From contig UQXC01000028.1 of assembly GCA_900544995.1 (NCBI GenBank), positions 1 through 25,942 on the forward strand: DNA of 25,942 bases. Direction: 5' to 3'. Positions 1 to 6,711 of this stretch are shown here, one piece after another (position 1 is the first letter of the stretch; the number at the start of each line of letters is the position of its first letter). Position numbers and translations under genes: made by a program. The notes beneath the pieces were generated by a model. The model worked only from the letters and a program-made list of their open reading frames with translations, did no database searches and had not been told where the DNA came from. Source of the stretch: an uncultured Collinsella sp. GTDB lineage: Bacteria > Actinomycetota > Coriobacteriia > Coriobacteriales > Coriobacteriaceae.

Positions 1-320
1 CCGACGTGCCCAACGTCGTCGCGCGCGGCTTCGGCGGCAGGGCGCCGCGCACCCAAATATGCAGCGACCTGGCCTGCGTACGCGTCGGGGCATCGTGGAA
101 CTACGTCTGCCTGCTCGTCGACCTCTGCAACGGGGAGATCGTCGGCCACTCCGCAGGACCGAGGAGGGGCGCGCGAGCTCCGAGCCAAGCTCTCGGATTA
201 CGTGCACTGGTACAACAACTTCAGGATCCACTCGACACTGGGCTACATGTCGCCGGTCGAGTTCAGGGAGGCGGGACCGTCCCTCCCGGAATCGTCCAAA
301 TTGGTGTTGCCAATCCATAG
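1..320 (+). pseudogene. IS3-family transposase remnant (orfB C-terminal half, frameshifted, internally deleted)
   Basis: Partial at the left edge of the window. One frame reads an integrase-core segment (CSDLACVRVGASWNYVCLLVD) around the first catalytic Asp. At about 150-175 the reading moves to another frame that encodes the typical IS3 C-terminus (VHWYNNFRIHSTLGYMSPVE), and near 280 it shifts back to end with IVQIGVANP and a stop at 318-320. The stretch that normally separates these parts, carrying the second Asp and the Glu of the DDE triad, is absent, so the protein cannot be active. It is unrelated in detail to the intact IS at 1028-2476. No terminal repeat could be assigned to it. Confidence 0.8.
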
Positions 321-1027
321 CCAATCCAGCCATCATCTCCGCGAAGGCGGACGTCAGGAAAAGCTCGGCTTGAGCTCGGTCGGACGCGGTCTGTGGGGCA
401 TCATTCAGGCTCAGGGGGTCTCCTTGTCTTCTTCGGTCGCAACCTGAATGATAGGAACGGCCCCTTCTCTCTTTCCCTTTCGTTTTCGACGCGTCACTCT
501 CTCGGCGGGCTTAAGGCCCGCGCTCGCGGGTGCAGGGGCTGCGCCCAAACCCCAAAAACTTAACGCCGTGTTCGAAGCGTTTCCGGACGTCAGCGTAATC
601 TCAAATCCCGTTAGTCAACTCATGAGCAAGCCACCTGAGACTACTCATTTCTCCTACTGGCAATGAAGACCTGCGACCTGCAGTTTTGCAAACTGTTTGA
701 AAGCCACCTGCGTTGATTCACTTCCTATTGCAGCTGGCGTCTTGCACGCGAAAAGGCATTTGAGTTTCAAAACGGGCGTTTCGGCGCTATCGAGCCTTCA
801 AAGGCATCCCGCCGCGCCCTTTGGGACTAAAACAAAAACTCAAAGCCCTGAGTTCAAAATAGTTTTTGGAGTTGTCCTGACTTTTGTCACCGAAGCCGAT
901 GAAACGCGACAGGGTGTCACCTGGCGGCACTCGATTCGAGACAGCACCGAAAACTGGATGCAACCGGAATGACGGGACGGCTGAACGAAGCCATCGAGTA
1001 GCGATAGAAAAAGGCCCGGGTGCCCAT
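321..1027. other. Gene-free stretch between IS remnant and intact IS
   Basis: About 700 bp in which open frames (for example 448-666 and 697-972, plus) encode no recognisable domain and lack good ribosome binding sites. It holds a perfect 10-bp inverted repeat (ATCATTCAGG at 400-409, complement at 443-452), a small palindrome at 681-695 (CAGTTT-tgc-AAACTG), and overlapping inverted repeats at 833-868 (CAAAAACT/AGTTTTTG enclosing AACTCA/TGAGTT). The last 18 bases are the left arm of the split terminator. It may be decayed coding DNA, but I see no positive evidence for that. Confidence 0.5.
1010..1025 (-). terminator. Distal arm of an intrinsic terminator for the rplX end of the S10 cluster, split by the IS
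   Basis: AAAGGCCCGGGTGCCC here pairs with GGGCATCCGGGCCTTT at 2481-2496 over 16 positions, with one G-T wobble. Removing the IS and one copy of the CAT duplication leaves a 3-nt loop (ATG). On the minus strand the stem would be followed by TTTTTCTATC, so it is a rho-independent terminator for the rplC-rplX transcript. The IS now separates the two arms by about 1.45 kb. Confidence 0.8.
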
Positions 1028-1051
1028 TGAACTGCCTCCCATTTCTTGGAC
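1028..1051 (+). repeat. Left terminal inverted repeat of the IS
   Basis: Starts TGAACTGCCTCCCA and ends TTGGAC. It pairs with 2453-2476 at 21 of 24 positions. The CAT target duplication abuts it on the left. Confidence 0.9.
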
Positions 1052-1066
1052 ATGAGAAATGGGAGG
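1035..1066 (+). promoter_or_regulatory. Hairpin at the IS left end that buries the transposase ribosome binding site
   Basis: CCTCCCATTTCT (1035-1046) and AGAAATGGGAGG (1055-1066) form a perfect 12-bp stem with an 8-nt loop. The 3' arm contains GGGAGG, which is the Shine-Dalgarno site 8 nt before the orfA ATG at 1075. RNA entering from outside the element would fold and hide the site, and CTTTCTTT after the stem could also favour termination. Similar protection against read-through is known for other insertion sequences such as IS10 and IS50. Here it is inferred from sequence only. Confidence 0.65.
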
Positions 1067-1074
1067 CTTTCTTT

Positions 1075-1566
1075 ATGCGCGTTGATTTGAGAGTGAAGCA
1101 TGATGTCGAGGCCAGGAAGGCGGCCATAGGGCTCTTCGAGCTCGGGCACGGGTATAAATCTGCCGCGATTGCCCTTTCGCTTCCCGCGGAAGCCGTGAGA
1201 AGATGGCAGGAGATATACCGCGCATTCGGGAGCGAGGTGCTGCTGCGCATGGACGGAAAGCAGGGCAGGTACACATACGAGCAGAGGGTCGCCGCCGCCT
1301 CCGCCGTCGTCGACGGCGGCATGACGAAGGCCGAGGCGATGGCGGCGTTCGGCATAATGTCGATGTCGCCGCTCAAGAAGTGGTGCGCGCTATACCGCCG
1401 GGGCGGCGCGGAGGCCCTGCGCCCGAGGCCCAAGGGCCGGCCGAGCGGTTCCAGGGCGAGGCCGCGGACCCGCGAGGAGGAGCTCGAGGAGCGGTGCCGC
1501 AGGCTCGAGGCCGAGGTGGCCTACCTAAAAAAATTACGCGCCCTGGTCGAGAGGGACGGGCTCTGA
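1075..1566 (+). CDS. IS3-family transposase OrfA
   Basis: A 163-residue DNA-binding subunit of an IS150-type element. The N-terminal part (about residues 6-50, with GYKSAAIALSLPAEAVRRW) and a second block (about 65-115, with MTKAEAMAAFG and LKKWCALYRRGG) look like two helix-turn-helix units. The C-terminus (about 130-160, EEELEERCRRLEAEVAYLKKL) has the leucine-rich coiled coil typical of IS3 OrfA proteins. The ATG at 1075 was chosen because GGGAGG lies 8 nt upstream and it is the first start after the left inverted repeat. Translation can continue into orfB by -1 slippage at 1527-1533. OrfA alone is thought to modulate transposition in this family. Confidence 0.9.
   Translation: MRVDLRVKHDVEARKAAIGLFELGHGYKSAAIALSLPAEAVRRWQEIYRAFGSEVLLRMDGKQGRYTYEQRVAAASAVVDGGMTKAEAMAAFGIMSMSPLKKWCALYRRGGAEALRPRPKGRPSGSRARPRTREEELEERCRRLEAEVAYLKKLRALVERDGL
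1527..1533 (+). promoter_or_regulatory. Programmed -1 frameshift site (A7)
   Basis: In the OrfA frame the heptamer is in the slippery register A AAA AAA. Slippage by -1 joins 153 OrfA codons to the orfB frame, which continues without a stop to 2438. No start codon is well placed for separate orfB translation, which supports fusion production by frameshifting as in other IS3-family elements. Confidence 0.85.
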
Positions 1567-2438
1567 CCAGGGCGAAGGCCGAAGCGGTCGCGGCCCTGCG
1601 CGCCGAGGGGCACGCGCTCGGGCACCTGCTCGCATGCGCCGAGCTCAAGAGGTCGACCTACTACTACGCCCTCGCGCACCCGCCGAGGCCCACGCGCCCC
1701 GAGCTCCGGGAGGCGGCCGCCGAGATCTTCTCGCGCACCGCCAACGGCTGCGGGCACCGGCAGATAGCGATGTGCCTCAGGGCCGAAGAGGGGGCCGTGA
1801 TAGCCGACAAGACCGTGCTCAAGATGATGCGCGAGATGGGGGTTCGCTGCGGTATCAGACGCGAGACGGCCTACCACAGGTACAACTCGTACAGGGGCGT
1901 CGTCGGCAGGACGTTCGAGAACGTGATCGCGAGGGATTTCGACGCCGGGGCCCCGTGGCGGAAGCTGGGAACGGACGTCACCGAGTTCAAGGTGGCGGGC
2001 GGCAAGGCCTACTGGGCCCCGACGCTGGACTTCTGCACCAAGGAGATCGTGGCGAGCGACATATCGACCACGCCCGACATGGCCCAGCAGATGAGGATGC
2101 TCGACGAGCTGCTGCCCAAGATCCCCGAGGGCGCCGCGCCGACCATGCACTCGGACCGGGGCTGGCAGTACCAGCACGCCTCATACACATCCAGGCTAGA
2201 GGCCGCCGGCATCGTCCAGAGCATGTCCAGGAAGGCGAACTGCATCGACAACGCCGCCACCGAGCAGCTCTTCGGCCACGTCAAGGACGAGTTCTACCGG
2301 GGCCGCGAGTGGGAGACGTTCGAGGATTTCAAACGCGACCTGGAGGAATACATAGTCCACTGGAACACGAGCCGGAGGCAGGTAAGATTGAAGGGCCTGA
2401 CCCCGGAGGAGTTCCGGAATCAGGCCCTCGCGGCCTAG
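1533..2438 (+). CDS. IS3-family transposase OrfB (DDE integrase core), expressed as OrfAB fusion
   Basis: The catalytic part is about 301 residues, translated as a roughly 454-residue OrfAB fusion from the ATG at 1075. It begins with the helical HTH_21-like region (GCGHRQIAMCLR) and then the rve integrase core. The DDE triad is visible: Asp in LGTDVTEF, Asp in MHSDRGWQY, and Glu in NAATEQLFGHVKDE. The C-terminus (YIVHWNTSRRQVRLKGLTPE) is the usual family ending. The coordinates given are the open segment after the slip site; no convincing independent start exists. The gene is intact and is oriented against the neighbouring ribosomal operon. Confidence 0.9.
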   Translation: MTRPGREGRALTRAKAEAVAALRAEGHALGHLLACAELKRSTYYYALAHPPRPTRPELREAAAEIFSRTANGCGHRQIAMCLRAEEGAVIADKTVLKMMREMGVRCGIRRETAYHRYNSYRGVVGRTFENVIARDFDAGAPWRKLGTDVTEFKVAGGKAYWAPTLDFCTKEIVASDISTTPDMAQQMRMLDELLPKIPEGAAPTMHSDRGWQYQHASYTSRLEAAGIVQSMSRKANCIDNAATEQLFGHVKDEFYRGREWETFEDFKRDLEEYIVHWNTSRRQVRLKGLTPEEFRNQALAA

Positions 2439-2452
2439 TCGCTATTTAGGGC

Positions 2453-2476
2453 GTCCAAGATTTGGGACGCAGTTCA
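2453..2476 (-). repeat. Right terminal inverted repeat of the IS
   Basis: Read on the minus strand it starts TGAACTGCGTCCCA and ends TTGGAC, matching the left end. The CAT target duplication at 2477-2479 abuts it. Confidence 0.9.
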
Positions 2477-2480
2477 CATG

Positions 2481-2496
2481 GGGCATCCGGGCCTTT
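2481..2496 (-). terminator. Proximal arm of the split intrinsic terminator
   Basis: GGGCATCCGGGCCTTT lies 26 bp beyond the rplX stop codon and is the rplX-side arm of the hairpin described at 1010-1025. On its own it cannot form the original stem. Confidence 0.75.
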
Positions 2497-2522
2497 GCTA
2501 GCAACTTGGTGTTGCGGGCAGT

Positions 2523-2828
2523 TTAGAACTTGTGGCCGCACTTCTTGCAGACGCGCAGCTTGTTCTTGCCGTCCTTCTCGTGACCGACGCGGGTAACCTT
2601 ACCGCACTCGGGGCAAACGAGATTGACGTTGGAGGCGTCGATGGGAGCCTCCTGCGAAACGATGCCGCCCTGCTGGTTGGCAGCGTTGGGCTTGACGGCC
2701 TTCTTGACGACCGAAACGCCCTCGACAACGACCTTGTTCTCGGCGGGGAGAGCACGCAGGATAACGCCCTGCTTGCCGCGATCCTTACCAGAGAGAACCT
2801 GGACCTTATCGCCCTTCTTGATATACAT
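2523..2828 (-). CDS. rplX: 50S ribosomal protein L24
   Basis: A 101-residue protein of the large subunit that binds 23S rRNA early in assembly. The N-terminal KOW motif is clear (KKGDKVQVLSGKDRGKQGVI). Near the C-terminus, CPEC and CKKC form a zinc-ribbon pair, the zinc-binding version of L24. The start MYIKKGD has a good AGGGGAGA ribosome site. It follows rplN by 13 nt and is the last gene of the cluster here. The gene normally next, rplE, is absent, and a terminator hairpin (now split by an IS) begins 26 bp after the stop. Confidence 0.97.
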   Translation of the reverse strand: MYIKKGDKVQVLSGKDRGKQGVILRALPAENKVVVEGVSVVKKAVKPNAANQQGGIVSQEAPIDASNVNLVCPECGKVTRVGHEKDGKNKLRVCKKCGHKF

Positions 2829-2841
2829 ATATCTCCCCTAA

Positions 2842-3210
2842 CTACAGGGTCTCGGGAGCGAGCGAGACGATCTTCATGTACTTCTTGTCACGAAGCTCGC
2901 GAGCGACGGGCCCGAAGATACGGGTGCCGACGGGCGAACCATCGTTGTTGATGACAACGCAGGCGTTCTCATCAAAGCGAATGTAGGAGCCATCCTTACG
3001 GCGGATCTCCTTAACGGTGCGAACGACGACGCAACGGACAACGTCCTTCTTCTTGACGTTGGCGCCAGGGGTAGCCTCCTGGACAGCACCGATGAACACA
3101 TCGCCGATGCCTGCATAACGACGCTTGGAACCGCCAAGCACCTTGATGCAGCGAATCTTGCGAGCGCCGGAGTTGTCGGCGACGTTCAGCATGGTTTGCA
3201 TCTGAATCAT
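2842..3210 (-). CDS. rplN: 50S ribosomal protein L14
   Basis: A 122-residue protein of normal length, with the canonical MIQMQTMLNVADNSGA start and IRCIKVLGG. It sits at the subunit interface near L19. It is preceded by an unusually long gap (118 bp) after rpsQ that contains a hairpin and a TATAAA box, so an internal promoter is possible. The ribosome binding site is GGAGGAA just before the ATG. Confidence 0.97.
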   Translation of the reverse strand: MIQMQTMLNVADNSGARKIRCIKVLGGSKRRYAGIGDVFIGAVQEATPGANVKKKDVVRCVVVRTVKEIRRKDGSYIRFDENACVVINNDGSPVGTRIFGPVARELRDKKYMKIVSLAPETL

Positions 3211-3255
3211 GGTAGATGTTCCTCCGAACTAAGAACCGAAGAGAGGTGCGCAGCC

Positions 3256-3289
3256 TTTATACGGCCCGTGGTATGCAAGGCAGGCATAC
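3256..3289 (-). promoter_or_regulatory. Possible internal promoter and hairpin upstream of rplN
   Basis: Within the rpsQ-rplN gap the minus strand carries a GTATGC/GCATAC stem (3271-3289, 7-nt loop) followed by GGGCCGTATAAA (TATAAA at 3256-3261). The context GGGC(C)GTATAAA is also found upstream of rplB. No good -35 hexamer is present, so this is only a candidate. Confidence 0.3.
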
Positions 3290-3328
3290 GCACATCTTCG
3301 GAAACGTACAAGTCGTAAGAGCGACTGC

Positions 3329-3589
3329 TTATTTAGCGCGCTCGACGACCTCGATGAGGCGCCAACGCTTCATCTTGGACATAGGACGGGTCTCCATAAC
3401 GCGGACGGTATCGCCCACGCCAGCCGTGCACTCCTCGTCGTGAGCGTGCAGCTTCTTGGAGCTGGTCATCATCTTGCCGTACTTGGGGTGACGCTTGCGC
3501 TCGGTGATGGTGACGACAATCGTCTTGGCACCGGAGACGGAGGTAACGACACCCGTACGGACCTTACGCGAGTTACGCGAATCAGTCAT
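3329..3589 (-). CDS. rpsQ: 30S ribosomal protein S17
   Basis: An 86-residue 16S rRNA-binding protein with the OB-fold signature (RTGVVTSVSGAKTIVVTITERKR and later GVGDTVRVMETRPMSKMKRW). Length is normal. It follows rpmC by 16 nt, in the standard order rpmC-rpsQ-rplN. The start is ATG with AAGGAGAG upstream. Confidence 0.97.
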   Translation of the reverse strand: MTDSRNSRKVRTGVVTSVSGAKTIVVTITERKRHPKYGKMMTSSKKLHAHDEECTAGVGDTVRVMETRPMSKMKRWRLIEVVERAK

Positions 3590-3605
3590 GTTCTCTCCTT
3601 AGGTC

Positions 3606-3821
3606 CTACTCGGCGACAGCGGACTTCTCCGCTGCGATCTCGCGGGCGCGCTGCTCCGTGAGGACGCGAGCGATGTCCTTCTTCACGGTGTTGACGCGAG
3701 CGGTGTTGTCCAGCTGGCTGGTGGCCATCTGGAAACGAAGGTTAAAGAGCTCGGCGCGCATTTCCTTCAGCTTCTCAACGAGCTGAGCGTCCGAGAGCTC
3801 ACGAATCTCTGCGGGCTTCAT
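3606..3821 (-). CDS. rpmC: 50S ribosomal protein L29
   Basis: A 71-residue two-helix protein near the exit tunnel. The start MKPAEIRELSDAQLVEKLKEMRAELF and the central FNLRFQ segment are diagnostic. Its ATG overlaps the rplP stop codon by one base (TAATG), so the two are very probably translationally coupled. Confidence 0.97.
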   Translation of the reverse strand: MKPAEIRELSDAQLVEKLKEMRAELFNLRFQMATSQLDNTARVNTVKKDIARVLTEQRAREIAAEKSAVAE

Positions 3822-4324
3822 TAGTTCTCCTCCTTGGCGGCGGCGGCGTCCTCAGCAGCCCACTTGGCCTCGAGAGCGGCCTCCTCAGCCATCTCCTTCT
3901 CGATGCGCTGCTCAGCGTTCTTAGCAGCAACAATCTTGGTCTTGATGGGAAGCTTGTGCTGTGCAAGACGCAGAGCCTCGCGAGCGACCTCCTCGGGCAC
4001 GCCCTTGACCTCGAACATGATGCGGCCGGGCTTGACGACGGCCACCCACTCCTCGGGGTTACCCTTACCAGAACCCATGCGAGTCTCGGCAGGCTTCTTG
4101 GTGATGGGCTTATCGGGGAAGATCGTGATGTAGACACGACCGCCACGCTTCATGTAGCGGGTCATGGCAATACGAGCGGCCTCAATCTGACGGTTGGTGA
4201 TCCAATGGGCCTCGAGAGCCTGGATACCAAACTCGCCGAAATGCAGCTCGGTATTACCCTTGGCCTGGCCCTTCATGGAGCCACGCTGCACCTTGCGGTG
4301 AAGAATACGCTTAGGGGCAAGCAC
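3821..4324 (-). CDS. rplP: 50S ribosomal protein L16
   Basis: The first about 135 residues are canonical L16 (MLAPKRILHRKVQRG, GEFGIQALEAHWITNRQIEAAR, GSGKGNPEEWVAVVKPGRIMFE). L16 organises the A-site region of 23S rRNA. At 167 residues it is about 25-30 longer than usual because of an Ala/Glu-rich tail ending in KEEN. The start is GTG, overlapping the rpsC TAG by one base (TAGTG), and the stop overlaps the rpmC ATG by one base. This tight packing implies translational coupling of rpsC-rplP-rpmC. Confidence 0.96.
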   Translation of the reverse strand: MLAPKRILHRKVQRGSMKGQAKGNTELHFGEFGIQALEAHWITNRQIEAARIAMTRYMKRGGRVYITIFPDKPITKKPAETRMGSGKGNPEEWVAVVKPGRIMFEVKGVPEEVAREALRLAQHKLPIKTKIVAAKNAEQRIEKEMAEEAALEAKWAAEDAAAAKEEN

Positions 4325-5034
4325 TACTGACCCCTCCTCTCGGAGTTACGACGACGAGGACGGGAAGAGCCCTCGAGTGCAGGGTTGGGAACAGGCTGGC
4401 CCGGGAGCTTCTCGCCCAGGTAGATCCAGACCTTCACGCCGCAAGCGCCCATGGTGGTGCTGGCGACAGCCGTGCCGTAGTCGATCTTGGCACGGAGGGT
4501 ATGCAGAGGCACGCGACCCTCGCGGTACCACTCACGACGGCCCATCTCGGCACCGCCGAGACGACCGGAGCACTGGATACGGATGCCCTTAGCGCCGGCC
4601 TTGCGGGCGGACTGGACAGCCTTGCGCATAGCACGACGGAAGGCAACGCGGCCCTCGAGCTGCTCGGCGATAGACTGAGCAACGAGGTTGGCGTCGAGCT
4701 CGGGGCGCTTGATCTCGACAACGTCGACGGAGAGCTGGCCCTTGGAGACGCCAGCGACCTTCTCGAGCTCGGTGCGGAGGGTATCGATCTCGGCACCCTT
4801 CTTACCGATGACAACGCCGGGACGAGCGGTGAGGATGATGACCTTCACCTTGTCGCCAGCGCGCTCGATCTCGACGCGGGAGACAGCTGCGCGGGAAAGA
4901 CGCTTCTCGAGGTACTTGCGGATCTCGAGATCGTTACCGAGGGTCTTAGCGTAATCCTTCTCTGCGAACCAGCGGGAGCGCCAGTTCTCGGTGATGCCAA
5001 GACGGAAGCCGGTGGGGTAGACTTTCTGACCCAT
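4324..5034 (-). CDS. rpsC: 30S ribosomal protein S3
   Basis: A 236-residue small-subunit protein at the mRNA entry. The start MGQKVYPTGFRLGI is standard. The KH domain carries the GxxG loop (RPGVVIGKKGAEI), followed by the C-terminal S3 domain (CSGRLGGAEMGRREWYREGRVPLHTLRA). The basic tail (RPRRRNSERRGQ) is a common feature. It follows rplV by 6 nt. Confidence 0.97.
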   Translation of the reverse strand: MGQKVYPTGFRLGITENWRSRWFAEKDYAKTLGNDLEIRKYLEKRLSRAAVSRVEIERAGDKVKVIILTARPGVVIGKKGAEIDTLRTELEKVAGVSKGQLSVDVVEIKRPELDANLVAQSIAEQLEGRVAFRRAMRKAVQSARKAGAKGIRIQCSGRLGGAEMGRREWYREGRVPLHTLRAKIDYGTAVASTTMGACGVKVWIYLGEKLPGQPVPNPALEGSSRPRRRNSERRGQ

Positions 5035-5040
5035 ACAGCT

Positions 5041-5412
5041 TTACGCCTCCTTTCGAGGAGCAACGACGACGGTGATGTGGGAAGTACGCTTCAGAATGCG
5101 AGAAGCGGAACCCTTGGCGCGGGGACGGATGCGCTTAAGCGTCGGACCCTCGTCAACATAGGCAGCGGCGACAACCAGGTTGTCGGCACGCAGACCGTTG
5201 TTGTTCTCGGCGTTCGCAACGGCGGAACGGAGAACCTTCTCGACATCCACGGCGACGGCGCGGTCGCAGAAGTGGAGGATGTCGAAGGCCTGAGCGACAG
5301 GCTTGCGGCGGATCAGATCGACCACCAGGCGGGCCTTGCTGGGGGAAACACGCACGTACTTAGCGACGGCGCGAACCTCGGTGGCCTCAGTTTCAATAGA
5401 CTTAGTTGCCAT
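5041..5412 (-). CDS. rplV: 50S ribosomal protein L22
   Basis: A 123-residue exit-tunnel protein. VRVSPSKARLVVDLIRRK and NAENNNGLRADNLVVAAAYVDEGP are family hallmarks, followed by the tunnel-lining loop (KRIRPRAKGSASRILKRTSHI). The short N-terminal extension (MATKSIETEATEV) is unremarkable. It lies 14 nt downstream of rpsS. Confidence 0.97.
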   Translation of the reverse strand: MATKSIETEATEVRAVAKYVRVSPSKARLVVDLIRRKPVAQAFDILHFCDRAVAVDVEKVLRSAVANAENNNGLRADNLVVAAAYVDEGPTLKRIRPRAKGSASRILKRTSHITVVVAPRKEA

Positions 5413-5426
5413 TTACGGTTAACCCC

Positions 5427-5687
5427 CTATTTGGCCTTGTGGCCACGGAACGTACGAGTCGGCGCGAACTCGCCGAGCTTGTGACCAACCATGGACTCGG
5501 TAACATACACGGGCACATGCTTGCGGCCGTCGTGGACGGCGATGGTGTGACCAACCATCTCGGGGAAGATGGTGGACGCGCGGGACCAGGTCTTCACGAC
5601 GTCCTTCTTGCCAGCCTCGTTCATCGCGGTGATACGCGAGAGAAGGCGAGTCTCCACGAACGGGCCCTTTTTGAGACTTCTGCTCAT
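5427..5687 (-). CDS. rpsS: 30S ribosomal protein S19
   Basis: An 86-residue protein of the 30S head. The start MSRSLKKGPFVETRLL and SRASTIFPEMVGHTIAVHDG are diagnostic, and the C-terminus GEFAPTRTFRGHKAK is standard. It lies 32 nt after rplB in the usual order. Confidence 0.97.
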   Translation of the reverse strand: MSRSLKKGPFVETRLLSRITAMNEAGKKDVVKTWSRASTIFPEMVGHTIAVHDGRKHVPVYVTESMVGHKLGEFAPTRTFRGHKAK

Positions 5688-5719
5688 AAGTGCTTTCTCC
5701 TAAAACTCGGTATCCGAAA

Positions 5720-6550
5720 TTACTTCTTACGGCGACGAATGATGTGCTGGTTCGAGACCTTCTTCTTCTTGCGCGTACGAAGGCCCTTCGTCGGCTTACC
5801 CCAGGGGGTAACGGAGGGACGACCAGAAGTGTGGTTCTTGCCCTCGCCACCGCCGTGCGGGTGGTCGACAGGGTTCATGACGGTACCGCGGACGGTCGGG
5901 CGCACGTTCATGTGACGCTTACGGCCGGCCTTGCCGATGACGATGTTGGAGTGATCGGCGTTGCCGACCTCACCGACGGTGGCGCGGCAGGTAACGAGGA
6001 TGCGACGCATCTCGGAGGAAGGCATACGAACGATAGCGTACTTGCCCTCCTTACCCATCAGCTGGCAGGAGTTACCGGCGGAACGGGCGATAGCAGCGCC
6101 CTTGCCCGGTTGGAACTCGACGGCGTGGATGAGCGTACCGACGGGGATGTCGGCGAGGGGCAGAGCGTTGCCCGGCTTGATGTCGGCGTCAGAACCGGAC
6201 ATGATGGTCTGACCGACCTCGAGGCCCTTGGGGGCCAGGATGTAGCGCTTCTCACCGTCAGCGTAGTGCAGCAGAGCGATGCGAGCGGAACGGTTCGGAT
6301 CGTACTCGATCGTGGCAACCTTGGCGGGCACGCCGTCCTTGTTGCGCTTGAAGTCGATTACACGGTAACGACGCTTCACGCCGCCGCCCTGGTGGCGGGT
6401 GGTGATGCGGCCGTTGTTGTTACGACCGGCCTTCTTGGGCAGGGGCTCGAGAAGAGACTTCTCGGGCTTGGTGCAGGTGATCTCGGAGAAATCGGAGATC
6501 GTCTGCCAACGCCTACCAGCGGAGGTCGGCTTAAGGTGCTTTACAGCCAT
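5720..6550 (-). CDS. rplB: 50S ribosomal protein L2
   Basis: A 276-residue core 23S rRNA-binding protein needed for subunit association and peptidyl transfer. The canonical start MAVKHLKPTSAGRRW lies at 6550 with AAAGGGA upstream. An in-frame extension to 6625 exists but has no family similarity and was rejected. The C-terminal signature region (MNPVDHPHGGGEGK) contains the conserved His of L2. Unlike in the usual operon, 179 bp separate it from rplW. That gap contains a strong hairpin and a motif shared with other ribosomal promoters, suggesting rplB starts its own transcript. Confidence 0.97.
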   Translation of the reverse strand: MAVKHLKPTSAGRRWQTISDFSEITCTKPEKSLLEPLPKKAGRNNNGRITTRHQGGGVKRRYRVIDFKRNKDGVPAKVATIEYDPNRSARIALLHYADGEKRYILAPKGLEVGQTIMSGSDADIKPGNALPLADIPVGTLIHAVEFQPGKGAAIARSAGNSCQLMGKEGKYAIVRMPSSEMRRILVTCRATVGEVGNADHSNIVIGKAGRKRHMNVRPTVRGTVMNPVDHPHGGGEGKNHTSGRPSVTPWGKPTKGLRTRKKKKVSNQHIIRRRKK

Positions 6551-6635
6551 TACAATCCCTTTCAATAGGAATCCGTTAGCCATCGCAGACAGGGATTCGA
6601 GGTTCTGCCTCGGGTGCGATGACACCGGACATATA

Positions 6636-6655
6636 CACGGTTCCGGGCGTGTCCA
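6636..6655 (-). promoter_or_regulatory. Ribosomal-operon upstream motif (rplB copy)
   Basis: Plus-strand text CACGGTTCCGGGCGTGTCCA. It matches the copies upstream of rplC (17 of 20) and rpsL. On the minus strand it is preceded within two bases by a TATAAA box (6656-6662 region) and followed by TATATG. It lies about 86 nt before the rplB start. Function unknown; candidate promoter-associated or regulator site. Confidence 0.5.
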
Positions 6656-6675
6656 TTTTATACGCCCAAAACCTT

Positions 6676-6711
6676 GAGCTCTCGCCTCCCCTATTTGGGA
6701 GGCATGAGCTC
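6676..6711 (-). terminator. Terminator or attenuator hairpin between rplW and rplB
   Basis: GAGCTC (6676-6681) with GAGCTC (6706-6711) and GCCTCCC (6684-6690) with GGGAGGC (6697-6703) form a 13-bp stem with a 2x2 internal loop and a 6-nt loop. On the minus strand it begins 19 nt after the rplW stop and is followed by AAGGTTTTGGG. The T-run is short, so this may be an attenuator or RNA-processing site rather than a full terminator. Confidence 0.6.

Larger units (their letters stand above)
1028..2476 (+). mobile_element. Intact IS3-family insertion sequence (IS150-like), 1449 bp
   Basis: Terminal inverted repeats of 24 bp (1028-1051 and 2453-2476) match at 21 of 24 positions. Both begin TGAACTGC and end TCTTGGAC, with differences at positions 9, 15 and 16. 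A 3-bp direct duplication (CAT, 1025-1027 and 2477-2479) flanks the element, as expected for the family. Inside are orfA and orfB linked by an A7 slippery run. Both frames and the DDE residues are intact, so the element looks functional and the insertion recent. Confidence 0.93.

Noticed and set aside
448..972. Two short plus-strand frames (448-666, 697-972)
   Set aside because: No ribosome sites, no similarity recognised, atypical composition; treated as non-coding.
840..1433. 197-codon minus-strand frame crossing the IS left end
   Set aside because: It crosses the insertion boundary and lies antisense to orfA, so it cannot predate the IS and has no domain.
6551..6625. N-terminal extension of L2
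   Set aside because: The canonical L2 start MAVKHLKP with a good ribosome site is at 6550; the extension lies in the regulatory gap.
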